Below are positions 1 through 6,262 of a DNA stretch of 9,326 nucleotides, in pieces; within the stretch, counting starts at the first letter, position 1, and the number at the start of each line of letters is the position of its first letter. Origin of the DNA: Pseudomonadota bacterium (GTDB taxonomy: Bacteria > Pseudomonadota > Alphaproteobacteria > Rhodospirillales > Rhodospirillaceae); contig JAEWWF010000165.1 in NCBI GenBank assembly GCA_023396465.1, positions 1-9,326 on the forward strand. The letters are read 5' to 3'. The position numbers were made by a program, and so were the translations under genes. Under the pieces are notes generated by a model that was given only the letters and a program-made list of their open reading frames with translations, did no database searches and was not told the origin of the DNA.

Positions 1-1
1 C

Positions 2-151
2 CCTTACCAGCCCCTCCCCGAACTCCAGCGCCGCGCCCACCATGCGCCGACGGCGCCGGCGGCCGGGACTACGGCCACTACCAACACCTTCTCGCAGCCG
101 TCTTCCCCGGCGCCCACGCTTTCGTCCGCTCCGCAGGAGGCCGCCCGATGA
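2..151 (+). CDS. hflK: HflK C-terminus (5'-truncated by window edge)
   Basis: Only the last 49 codons are present; the gene begins before the window. HflK is a membrane-anchored SPFH/band-7 protein that forms a large periplasmic complex with HflC and restrains or directs the membrane protease FtsH. The first visible residues, PYQPLPELQ, match the short conserved motif that follows the SPFH domain in HflK proteins. The remaining ~38 residues are a low-complexity tail rich in Ala, Pro, Thr and Ser, as is common at variable HflK C-termini. The TGA stop (149-151) overlaps the hflC ATG (148-150) as ATGA, so the two are almost certainly co-transcribed and translationally coupled. The identification rests on this motif plus the adjacent hflC. 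Confidence 0.85.
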   Translation, partial: PYQPLPELQRRAHHAPTAPAAGTTATTNTFSQPSSPAPTLSSAPQEAAR

Positions 152-1053
152 ACCGTACCAGCCTCGCCGTCGTCGGCATCATCATCGCGGTGGCCGCCGT
201 CGTCCTGTTCAGCTCCGTGTTCACCGTTCACCAGACCCAGCAGGCGCTGGTGTTGCAGTTCGGCAGCCCGCAGCGGGTGGAGACGGAACCCGGCCTGAAG
301 TTCAAGATGCCGTTCATCCAGAACGTCGTCACCTACGACCGCCGCACCCTCGATCTTGACCCGCCGGGCCAGGAAGTGCCGTTGCGCGACCAGAAGCGCA
401 TCATCGTCGACACCTATGCCCGCTACCGCATCGTCGATCCGCTGGCCTTCTACCAGACGGTCCGCACCGAGGCCGGCCTGCGCGACCGTTTCGGGTCCAT
501 CCTCAACTCGGCGGTGCGTGACCAGCTCGGCGAGGCCGACCTGACCGACCTGCTGGCCGAGAGCCGTGGCCGCGTCATGTCGGAAATCACCCAGACGGTG
601 CGCCGCCGCGCCGGTGAATTCGGCATCGAGGTGGTCGACGTCCGCATCGGCCGCACCGATCTGCCGCAGGAAACCAGCCAGTCGGTCTACAACCGCATGC
701 GCTCCAGCCGTATCGCCCAGGCCGCCCAGCTGCGCGCCGAAGGCGCCGAGCTGAAGGCCAAGATTGAAGCCGAAGCCGACCGTGACCGCACGGTGATCCT
801 GGCCGAGGCGCGCAAGACCTCGGAAATCCTGCGCGGTCAGGGCGACGGCGACCGCAACCGCATTCTCGGCGAGGTTTACGGCCAGGATGCGAACTTCTTC
901 GCCTTCTACCGTTCCATGCAGGCGTATCGGGAAGCGCTCGGCAACGGCACCACCACCATGGTGCTGAGCCCCGACAGCGACTTCTTCCGCTTCTTCGGTC
1001 AAGGCCCGGCCAGCGGTAATCTGGCCAACCCGACGCCGGCGGCGCAGCGCTGA
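148..1053 (+). CDS. hflC: HflC, SPFH-domain modulator of FtsH protease
   Basis: This is a 301-residue protein, close to the usual HflC length. It has an N-terminal membrane anchor (about residues 6-27), after which the bulk of the protein faces the periplasm. The SPFH/band-7 domain covers about residues 25-200 and includes the typical stretches QQALVLQFG and RSGRIAQ-like RSSRIAQAAQLRAEG. A charged helical segment (about 185-235, rich in Ala, Glu and Arg) follows. The C-terminus carries the HflC-typical MVLSPDSDFFRFF. Known role of the family: with HflK it forms a cage around FtsH and affects turnover of membrane proteins. The ATG at 148 is supported by an AGGAGG at 135-140 with 7-base spacing and by the ATGA overlap with hflK. 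A GC-rich hairpin lies 28 bases after the stop. Confidence 0.97.
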   Translation: MNRTSLAVVGIIIAVAAVVLFSSVFTVHQTQQALVLQFGSPQRVETEPGLKFKMPFIQNVVTYDRRTLDLDPPGQEVPLRDQKRIIVDTYARYRIVDPLAFYQTVRTEAGLRDRFGSILNSAVRDQLGEADLTDLLAESRGRVMSEITQTVRRRAGEFGIEVVDVRIGRTDLPQETSQSVYNRMRSSRIAQAAQLRAEGAELKAKIEAEADRDRTVILAEARKTSEILRGQGDGDRNRILGEVYGQDANFFAFYRSMQAYREALGNGTTTMVLSPDSDFFRFFGQGPASGNLANPTPAAQR

Positions 1054-1081
1054 CGGTGGTTCTTTAGCCCACCAACTCCTT

Positions 1082-1111
1082 GGGGCGCGCCCGGCTTCGC
1101 CGGCGCGCCCC
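1082..1111 (+). terminator. GC-rich stem-loop after hflC
   Basis: The repeat GGGGCGCGC / GCGCGCCCC gives nine base pairs. It is continued by an inner CGGC-TTC-GCCG stem, with one bulged C on the 5' side. Only a weak pyrimidine stretch (TTCTCT) follows, with no true T-run. It could end hflKC transcription, partly attenuate read-through into the DUF2065 gene, or protect the hflKC mRNA 3' end. The structure is certain on paper; the terminator role is inferred. Confidence 0.5.
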
Positions 1112-1142
1112 TTCTCTGTCCGCTGCTCAAGACCCCTGATCC

Positions 1143-1334
1143 ATGACCGATCTGCTGACCGCGCTCGCCCTTGCCGTCGCCCTGGAAGGCGCCGTTTACG
1201 CCCTGTTTCCTGGCCGCATGAAGGCCATGCTGACACAGGTCCTGGCGCTGCCCGACAGCGCCCTGCGTACCGCCGGCGTGGTCGGCTGCGGGTTGGGCGT
1301 GTTGGTGGTCTGGCTGCTGCGTAGCGGCGGCTGA
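1143..1334 (+). CDS. DUF2065 small inner-membrane protein (YjeT-like)
   Basis: This 63-residue protein has two hydrophobic segments (about residues 4-21 and 43-60). They are separated by a short loop carrying FPGRMKAM, a motif typical of DUF2065 proteins. E. coli YjeT, of the same family, also lies just downstream of hflKC, so position supports the call. The function of the family is unknown; a link to HflKC/FtsH is inferred from gene order only. An in-frame TGA at 1137-1139 rules out a start further upstream, so ATG 1143 is well fixed even though no Shine-Dalgarno sequence is visible. The gap from hflC is 89 bp and contains a hairpin, so expression may be partly uncoupled from hflC. Confidence 0.88.
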   Translation: MTDLLTALALAVALEGAVYALFPGRMKAMLTQVLALPDSALRTAGVVGCGLGVLVVWLLRSGG

Positions 1335-1346
1335 TCCGGGGAGGAG

Positions 1347-1375
1347 GCGGCAACGGCGGTTTCCGCTCTTGCCGC
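1347..1375 (+). terminator. Nested stem-loop after DUF2065 gene
   Basis: GCGGCAA (1347-1353) pairs with TTGCCGC (1369-1375), enclosing an inner GCGG-TTT-CCGC hairpin (1356-1366). It starts 12 bases past the DUF2065 stop. No T-run follows, so this may be a Rho-dependent or mRNA-stabilising structure rather than a classic terminator. It would separate the hflKC unit from the protease gene. Confidence 0.35.
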
Positions 1376-1406
1376 AACGTCCATTACCTGAAAAGCATAG
1401 TGTCTC

Positions 1407-1435
1407 TGGAACCGGCCCGGTTGCCGTCCTAGATT
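1407..1435 (+). promoter_or_regulatory. Possible promoter of the Do protease gene
   Basis: A -10-like TAGATT (1430-1435) lies 17 bases after TGGAAC (1407-1412), a poor -35. Transcription would begin near 1442, giving a leader of about 64 bases to the GTG at 1506. I saw no convincing match to heat-shock or extracytoplasmic-stress sigma-factor consensus sequences, although such control would be expected for this family. Low confidence. Confidence 0.25.
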
Positions 1436-1505
1436 GGACTCCATGTTTCTTTTTGGTCTGGTGGAGAGCCGGCCTATCCGCGTCCGCTGTAATGGAGAAG
1501 TGTCC

Positions 1506-3044
1506 GTGAGAGGATCGTTCCGAACCCCCGCGCCGGCTGATCCGCGCATGTTCCCCGGCCGTCAGGGTGCTGGCGGGGTCGCTGCGATGCGCTGGCTCGC
1601 GTCGCTGGTGGTGCTCGTCGTCCTTGCCGTCGGTCAGGGCATCGCCCCGGTGCAGGCGCGCCAAGCTCCCGAGTCCTTCGCCGACCTGGCCGAGAAGCTG
1701 CTGCCGGCGGTGGTCAATATCTCCACCACCCAGAGCCTGACCGGCGAGCGTGGCCCGCAGATGCCGCAGTTCCCGCCGGGCAGCCCGTTCGAGGATTTCT
1801 TCCGCGAGTTCTTCGACCGTCAGCAGGCGCCGTCCATGCCGCGCCGGGCGACGTCGCTCGGGTCCGGTTTCATCATCGCCGCCGATGGTTTCATCGTGAC
1901 CAATAATCACGTCATCGAAGGCGCCGAGGAAGTCACCGTCATCCTCCAGGACGACACTGCCCTGAAGGCTGAGATCATTGGCCGCGATCCCAAAACCGAC
2001 GTGGCGGTCCTGAAGGTGACGACCGATCGCAAGCTGCCTTTCGTGACCTTCGGCGACAGCGACAAGGCCCGCGTCGGCGATTGGGTGATCGCCATCGGCA
2101 ATCCGTTCGGCCTCGGCGGATCGGTGACGGCGGGCATCATCTCCGCCCGCGCCCGCAACATCAATGCCGGCCCCTATGACAACTTCCTGCAAACCGACGC
2201 CTCCATCAACCGGGGCAACTCCGGCGGTCCGCTGTTCAACATGAAAGGCGAGGTGATCGGCGTGAACACCGCCATCTACTCGCCGGCTGGTGGCGGTTCG
2301 GTGGGGATCGGCTTCGCCACGCCGTCCAATCTGGCCAGTGCCGTCATCAGCGACCTGCGCGAATATGGCGAGGTGAAGCGCGGTTGGCTCGGGGTGCGTA
2401 TCCAGACGGTGACGGAAGAAATCGCCGACAGCCTCGGCCTCGACCGTCCGCGCGGCGCTCTGGTCGCCAGCGTGCAGGAAGGCGGGCCGGCCGCCGAGGC
2501 TGGCATCCAGGCCGGCGACGTCATCCTGACCTGGGACGGCGATGATATCCGCGAGATGCGTAACCTGCCCAACTCGGTGGCCGAAAGCGAGATCGGCGCG
2601 GCGGTGGATGTGGAGGTGTGGCGCGACGGCGCCCGGCAGACCGTGCAGGTGACCGTCGCCGAGCTGGAGGAAGAGGCGGAAGCCGCCTTCGCCACCGAGG
2701 AGAACGGTGCCGCTCCCAGCGACCCGGCGGCGGGCTCGGACATTCCGGCGCTCGGCATGTCGGTGCAGCCGCTGGACGATCAGGCTCGCGCCGCCTTCCA
2801 GATCCCCGAGGACGTCAGCCGCGGGGTGGTGGTGGCGGACCTCAGCGTCGACAGCGATGCGGCGGAAAAGGGTATCCGGCCGGGCGACGTGATTGCCGAG
2901 GTCAACCAGAAGCCGGTGACCACCGCCGATGAAATCCGTGCCCAGGTGGATGCCGCTCGCACGGCCGGACGCAAATCGGTGCTGCTGATGGTGCAGAGCG
3001 AGGCCGGCAGCCGGTTCGTGGCGGTGCGAATCACCGAAAATTGA
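1506..3044 (+). CDS. Do-family periplasmic serine protease (DegP/DegQ/MucD type)
   Basis: This is an envelope protease/chaperone that degrades misfolded periplasmic proteins. From the GTG at 1506 it has 512 residues. A Sec signal peptide starts at the internal Met (1587) and probably ends after VQA (about residue 51). The trypsin-like domain carries the full triad: His135 in TNNHVI, Asp165 in KTDVAVLK and Ser239 in GNSGGP (108, 138 and 212 if counted from Met 1587). PDZ1 spans about 291-385 (GWLGVRIQ) and PDZ2 about 415-512. The segment between signal peptide and protease contains FEDFFREFF, and the protein has no cysteine-bridged LA loop as in E. coli DegP. The start is uncertain: GTG 1506 has GGAGAA at 1494-1499, six bases upstream. 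ATG 1587 gives a textbook signal peptide and 485 residues but only a weak GGCGGGG upstream. Which Do paralogue it is cannot be told. Confidence 0.95.
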   Translation: MRGSFRTPAPADPRMFPGRQGAGGVAAMRWLASLVVLVVLAVGQGIAPVQARQAPESFADLAEKLLPAVVNISTTQSLTGERGPQMPQFPPGSPFEDFFREFFDRQQAPSMPRRATSLGSGFIIAADGFIVTNNHVIEGAEEVTVILQDDTALKAEIIGRDPKTDVAVLKVTTDRKLPFVTFGDSDKARVGDWVIAIGNPFGLGGSVTAGIISARARNINAGPYDNFLQTDASINRGNSGGPLFNMKGEVIGVNTAIYSPAGGGSVGIGFATPSNLASAVISDLREYGEVKRGWLGVRIQTVTEEIADSLGLDRPRGALVASVQEGGPAAEAGIQAGDVILTWDGDDIREMRNLPNSVAESEIGAAVDVEVWRDGARQTVQVTVAELEEEAEAAFATEENGAAPSDPAAGSDIPALGMSVQPLDDQARAAFQIPEDVSRGVVVADLSVDSDAAEKGIRPGDVIAEVNQKPVTTADEIRAQVDAARTAGRKSVLLMVQSEAGSRFVAVRITEN

Positions 3045-3069
3045 CGTAGGGTAAAGTTAGCCGGGGATG

Positions 3070-3101
3070 GAAGGGCCTGCCGGGAGACCGGCGGGCCCTT
3101 C
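3070..3101 (+). terminator. Strong stem-loop after the Do protease gene
   Basis: A 14-bp stem (3070-3083 with 3088-3101, one G-T wobble) closes on a GAGA tetraloop, a GNRA type that is very stable. It begins 25 bases after the protease stop. Only a short GCAGTTTGG follows, so the U-tract is weak. The position and stem strength make a terminator or 3'-end-protecting structure likely. Confidence 0.65.
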
Positions 3102-3341
3102 GCAGTTTGGAAATCTTCTCAGGACGCGATGCAAAACCGCAGGCTGTATCGCAATGCTACGAAATGCGGTATTTCGGTGCCGTCCTTACGGCATGGGGAG
3201 AAAGCACCTGTCGCCCGTGAAAAGCGAGTGTTTCCTTGCTCTTGTGGCGATGGTGGCAAACGTCCGGCGGGTGTCGCCGGCAAATGGCACGCTGCCTGCT
3301 ATGGAGGAAGCGTCACTCCTCAAACCGCCGGAGACACGATC
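3102..3341 (+). promoter_or_regulatory. Structured leader / control region of the XRE gene
   Basis: This 240-base stretch between the protease terminator and the XRE start holds no convincing gene. It holds four short perfect inverted repeats: CGAAAT/ATTTCG (3160-3176, 5-base loop), TGCCGT/ACGGCA (3178-3193, 4-base loop), CCGGCG/CGCCGG (3264-3280) and GAGGA/TCCTC (3304-3321). ACCGCA (3136-3141) can also pair with TGCGGT (3165-3170), which competes with the first hairpin. I could not identify a clear -35/-10 pair. The first repeat is a reasonable operator candidate, for instance for self-regulation by the XRE protein, but that is inference. Confidence 0.4.
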
Positions 3342-3830
3342 ATGTCCAGCCTTTCCGCCCGTTCGATCCACCCCACCGATGCCGCCGACGATGCCGGTGC
3401 CGGTGCGCCCGACCCCATCGACGTCAACGTCGGCCTGCGCCTGCGCCTGCGCCGCACCCTGCTTGGCATGACCCAGCAGCAACTGGGCGATGCCATCGGC
3501 GTCACGTTCCAGCAGGTGCAGAAGTACGAGCGTGGCACCAACCGCATCTCCGCCTCGCGCCTTTATGACATGGCCTGCGTGCTTGGCGTGCCGGTGGTGT
3601 TTTTCTTCGAGGATCTGCCCGAGGACGTGGTGAGCGAGCGCGCCGCCCGTGCCGGTGCCGCCGCGTCCCGTCCTGGCCGTACCCGTCTGGTGCGCCCGGT
3701 GGATGCCGGCAGCGACCCGATGACCTCCACCGAGGTGGTCCAGTTGGCCAACGATTATCTCAAGCTCGACCAGCGCCAGCGCAAGGCTCTGCGAGCGTTC
3801 CTGGAAGCCACCGCCGGGGCCGCGCGCTGA
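3342..3830 (+). CDS. XRE-family HTH transcriptional regulator (PraR-like)
   Basis: This 162-residue DNA-binding protein has a Cro/C1-type helix-turn-helix at about residues 30-88. It shows GMTQQQLGDAIGVTFQQVQ followed by KYERGTNRISASRL. The end of the domain (VPVVFFFED) matches a family widespread in alphaproteobacteria that includes the rhizobial regulator PraR. The N-terminal ~25 residues are acidic and Ala-rich, residues 92-125 form a flexible linker, and the C-terminal helix (LANDYLKLDQRQRKALRAFLEA) resembles the C-terminus of that family. ATG 3342 is chosen because GGAG at 3330-3333 precedes it by 8 bases and the domain begins shortly after. The same frame is open back to 3129, but that stretch has no family resemblance. 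Targets are unknown; self-regulation is common for such proteins. Confidence 0.9.
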   Translation: MSSLSARSIHPTDAADDAGAGAPDPIDVNVGLRLRLRRTLLGMTQQQLGDAIGVTFQQVQKYERGTNRISASRLYDMACVLGVPVVFFFEDLPEDVVSERAARAGAAASRPGRTRLVRPVDAGSDPMTSTEVVQLANDYLKLDQRQRKALRAFLEATAGAAR

Positions 3831-3854
3831 CGGCGTGACCTTCCGGCGGAGGAG

Positions 3855-3878
3855 GGGGGCGGTCGACCGGCGGCCCCC
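3855..3878 (+). terminator. Weak GC-rich stem between XRE gene and holC
   Basis: GGGGGC (3855-3860) can pair with GCCCCC (3873-3878). Inside lies a GG-TCGA-CC mini-hairpin with a four-base bulge on the 3' side. There is no T-run. It starts 25 bases after the XRE stop and just upstream of the presumed holC promoter, so a terminator role is possible but weakly supported. Confidence 0.25.
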
Positions 3879-3880
3879 AC

Positions 3881-3909
3881 TTCCCGCCCGCCGTTCCCTC
3901 GGCTAGACT
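3881..3909 (+). promoter_or_regulatory. Candidate holC promoter placing transcription start at the ATG
   Basis: TAGACT (3904-3909, four of six matches to the -10 consensus) lies exactly 17 bases after TTCCCG (3881-3886, three of six matches to the -35 consensus). The usual start distance puts +1 at about 3916-3917, which is the holC start codon. The -35 is poor, so the call is moderate to low. The unusual closeness of the -10 to the ATG is what makes it notable. Confidence 0.4.
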
Positions 3910-3916
3910 GCGGCGC

Positions 3917-4390
3917 ATGACGCGCGTCGACTTCTATCATCTGCTGCAATGGCCGCTGGAGCAGGCCCTGCCGCCGTTGCTCGGCAAGGTGCTGGAGAGC
4001 GGTCAGCGGGCTGTCGTGCTCACCTCCTCGCGCCCTCGCGCCGAGGCGCTGTCGGCGGTGCTGTGGACTTTCCGTCCCGATGGCTGGCTGCCTCATGGGA
4101 GTCCCGGGGATGGTTTCGAGGCCGATCAGCCCATCTGGCTGACCGACGGCGACGACCGCCCCAACGGTGCTTCCATCGTGCTGCTCACCGATGGCATGAC
4201 CACCGCCCGCATGGCCGAGTACGACCGCTGTCTCGACCTGTTCGACGGCCGCGACGACTCGGCGGTGCAGGATGCCCGTCGACGCTGGGTGGCGTGCCGT
4301 GACGCCGGATGGGAACTGCATTACTGGCAGCAGACCGAACGCGGCGGCTGGAGCGAAAAGGCGAGCGCCAACATCACTTTGGCTCGCTGA
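3917..4390 (+). CDS. holC: DNA polymerase III chi subunit
   Basis: This 157-residue protein is of typical chi length. It starts with the characteristic TRVDFYHLL and a following LPPLLGKVLESG helix. It then shows the VVLTSSRPRAEALSAVLWTF and WLPHG segments and the PIWLTD strand, and ends with the YDRCLDLFDG and WELHYWQQ motifs seen in chi proteins. Known role: chi joins psi in the clamp-loader complex and contacts SSB on single-stranded DNA. The start follows from the conserved N-terminus. No Shine-Dalgarno sequence is visible, and a possible -10 box ends only 7 bases before the ATG. In many proteobacteria holC sits beside pepA; here a regulator precedes it, while the nearby ABC-F and ndk genes fit the neighbourhood I recall for alphaproteobacteria. 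Confidence 0.92.
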   Translation: MTRVDFYHLLQWPLEQALPPLLGKVLESGQRAVVLTSSRPRAEALSAVLWTFRPDGWLPHGSPGDGFEADQPIWLTDGDDRPNGASIVLLTDGMTTARMAEYDRCLDLFDGRDDSAVQDARRRWVACRDAGWELHYWQQTERGGWSEKASANITLAR

Positions 4391-4480
4391 ACCCCGGCGC
4401 GAATATCTGAATCTGTTTTTCACCTGTCCGTCCCGCTAAACAGGGGGGAGCCGCATCCGCGTGTCGGGGGACGGGCGGGC

Positions 4481-4495
4481 GGTCCAGAACGGACC
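4481..4495 (+). repeat. Inverted repeat upstream of the 583-residue gene
   Basis: GGTCC-AGAAC-GGACC is a perfect 5-bp inverted repeat directly ahead of an in-frame ATG (4496) and 16 bases before the preferred ATG (4511). It could be an operator or a small hairpin near the ribosome-binding site. It is short, so chance is possible in this GC-rich DNA. Confidence 0.3.
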
Positions 4496-4510
4496 ATGGG
4501 GGGAAAGGGC

Positions 4511-6262
4511 ATGGCTCGGGCGACATTCGAGGTCCAGGTGCAGCGCGACGGCCGATGGACCGTCGAGACCGTCGAGAACGAGGAAGGCGCCGCCATCCGC
4601 GAGGCCGACAAGATTCTGGCGCGCGGCAATTGTCAGGCGGTGCGGGTGGTGCGCGACCGTCTGGGGCGGGACACCACCGTTTATGAAAAGGACCGCGGCG
4701 CCAGCGCCAACGGCGCCAACGTGGCGGCATCCGCCATAACCGAGGCGGCCGACTGTGCCGACGTGGACGACCTTTACAGCCTTCCGGCCCGCATGACGGC
4801 AGCCAAGGTGCTGCGGCGCTGGCTGGACGCCAACAAGCTGACGCCGCTTGAAGCCCTGCACAACTACCGTGCCCTTGGCCGGCTGATGGACTCCGATCCG
4901 CAGGTCTATCCGTCGGCGGTGGATCGGGTCGCCACGCTTCAGGCCAAGGCGCGCGGCACCGATCCGCGCCAGCGCCGCGACGAGTTGTACCGCCTGATCG
5001 AGGAAGCCGCCGCCCGCGCCCGTCGGGCGGAAGGCGAGAAGGCCATATGGAAGCTTGGTCTCGGCACCTACACCAAACTCTGCCGCACCGCCGAGCAGGT
5101 GGCCTGGGTGCCGCAGGATCGCGCCCTGCTGATCCGCAGCGCCGTCGCCCGCGATCTCATCGGCCAGGGCTCCTATCTCGCCAAGCTTGATGTGTTGCTG
5201 GCCACCGTCACCCCCGATCTTTGCGAGGATGATTTCGGCATCCTTGACGAGTTCATCGCCGACGTTCTCGGCTCGCCGCAGACCATCCAGGACATCCTGG
5301 GCGAGCGGCCCAATCTTTCCGCCGCCCTGGTGGCGCTCATCGACATCATGGAGGGCAAGCCGCCGGCCGGCCGGCGCGAGCCGGAAACGGTGGCGGTGCT
5401 GCGCAGCATGATGGCCGAGGGGCGGCTCAAGTCGGCGTGGCTGGTGTTGCGCGACCGGGTGGTCAACGAAGTGTCGGGCGCCCGGCCGTTGTCGCGCAAC
5501 GACCCGGCCAAGGAGACCGAAGCCTTCCAGGGGCTGGTCACCCGTCTGCTGCGGTTCCCGCGCCTCGCTACCGGACCGCAGATGGCCGAGGCCCTGACCA
5601 GCCGGTGCAGCCGCCAGTTCCCCGAGGGCGGCAAGACCGGCATCCAATTGGCCATTGGCGCCATGGGCGGAATGATCGGCGACCGCGCCCGCCGGGTCCA
5701 CTACTACCTCGACATGCTCAAGACCGAGAGCGGCCGTCAGTGCGTTCTCATGCTGGGGCAGGCCATCCAGGCGACGGTGATGGACGCGGCGGACATCCAT
5801 GCCTTCGTCCGTGTCGATGAAAGCGCCCACGAGAAGCTGGCGGCCATCGGCACCCTGCAACGGGCGCTGCGCGGCACGGCGCTGCCGCCGCAGCTGCGCG
5901 ATGCCCTGGTGGACCGGCTGGATACGCTGGTGGCCCGCTATCTGGTGCAGGAACGGGTGATCGAACGCCTGGACGACCCCACCGATTCGCTGCGCATCCG
6001 TGCCAAGCGGCTGGTGCAGTTCGTCGCCTCCGGCCTGCTCATCGAGGGCAAGGCCATGGCGCTGGCCCGCGCCCGCGTGGTCGAGCACCTGAAGCGGCCG
6101 AACTTCATCGAGGAGTTCACCGCCGACATCAAGAACCCGACCCACAAGGAAACCGCCGTGCGAGATTTCTGGCAGATGCTGACGACGGCGGGCTTTGGCG
6201 GCGGCGCCAAGGCGGAAGAGGGCGGCGGTGATCAGCCGGCCGCCGCCATCGCCTCTTCGTAG
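4511..6262 (+). CDS. Uncharacterised soluble 583-residue protein
   Basis: I do not recognise this family. The first ~57 residues (TFEVQVQRDGRWTVETV ... AVRVVRDRLGRDTTVYEK) look like a compact beta-beta-alpha-beta unit, separated by an Ala/Asn-rich linker (about 59-75) from the rest. Residues ~80-560 are predicted by eye to be almost wholly helical, amphipathic and charged, with no signal peptide or membrane segment, so it is probably cytoplasmic. The last ~23 residues are a Gly/Ala/Glu-rich flexible tail. I see no Walker, HTH, metal-binding or protease motif. ATG 4511 is preferred because a purine-rich GGGGAAAGG precedes it; ATG 4496, five codons upstream, has none. Codon use is like its neighbours, arguing against recent transfer. 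The 3' end overlaps the convergent ABC-F gene by 31 bp. The gene is real: a single long frame with normal composition and plausible folded segments. Confidence 0.85.
   Translation: MARATFEVQVQRDGRWTVETVENEEGAAIREADKILARGNCQAVRVVRDRLGRDTTVYEKDRGASANGANVAASAITEAADCADVDDLYSLPARMTAAKVLRRWLDANKLTPLEALHNYRALGRLMDSDPQVYPSAVDRVATLQAKARGTDPRQRRDELYRLIEEAAARARRAEGEKAIWKLGLGTYTKLCRTAEQVAWVPQDRALLIRSAVARDLIGQGSYLAKLDVLLATVTPDLCEDDFGILDEFIADVLGSPQTIQDILGERPNLSAALVALIDIMEGKPPAGRREPETVAVLRSMMAEGRLKSAWLVLRDRVVNEVSGARPLSRNDPAKETEAFQGLVTRLLRFPRLATGPQMAEALTSRCSRQFPEGGKTGIQLAIGAMGGMIGDRARRVHYYLDMLKTESGRQCVLMLGQAIQATVMDAADIHAFVRVDESAHEKLAAIGTLQRALRGTALPPQLRDALVDRLDTLVARYLVQERVIERLDDPTDSLRIRAKRLVQFVASGLLIEGKAMALARARVVEHLKRPNFIEEFTADIKNPTHKETAVRDFWQMLTTAGFGGGAKAEEGGGDQPAAAIASS

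Noticed and set aside
4..1377. A 457-codon minus-strand open frame opposite hflKC
   Set aside because: It lies opposite clearly recognised hflK/hflC and DUF2065; composition is Arg/Ala/Gly-rich without domains.
1408..1428. GGAACC ... CGTC resembling an ECF/general-stress sigma-factor promoter ahead of the Do protease
   Set aside because: The spacing between the two elements is 11 bases rather than the 16-17 needed, so the match is likely accidental.
999..2192. A 397-codon minus-strand open frame opposite DUF2065 and the protease
   Set aside because: It spans an intergenic region and two genes on the other strand, with no family resemblance and no ribosome-binding site of note.
3129..3341. 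N-terminal extension of the XRE protein by 71 codons
   Set aside because: The stretch is rich in Cys and Arg and covers the inverted-repeat leader. A good Shine-Dalgarno and ATG at 3342 explain the gene better.
3067..3471. Plus-strand open frame starting in the protease terminator and running into the XRE gene
   Set aside because: It begins inside the terminator stem-loop and overlaps the conserved XRE domain in another frame; the product is low complexity.
4423..4444. CCTGT ... ACAGG inverted repeat after holC as a terminator
   Set aside because: The arms are only 5 bp with a 12-base loop and no T-run after the 3' arm; too weak to call.
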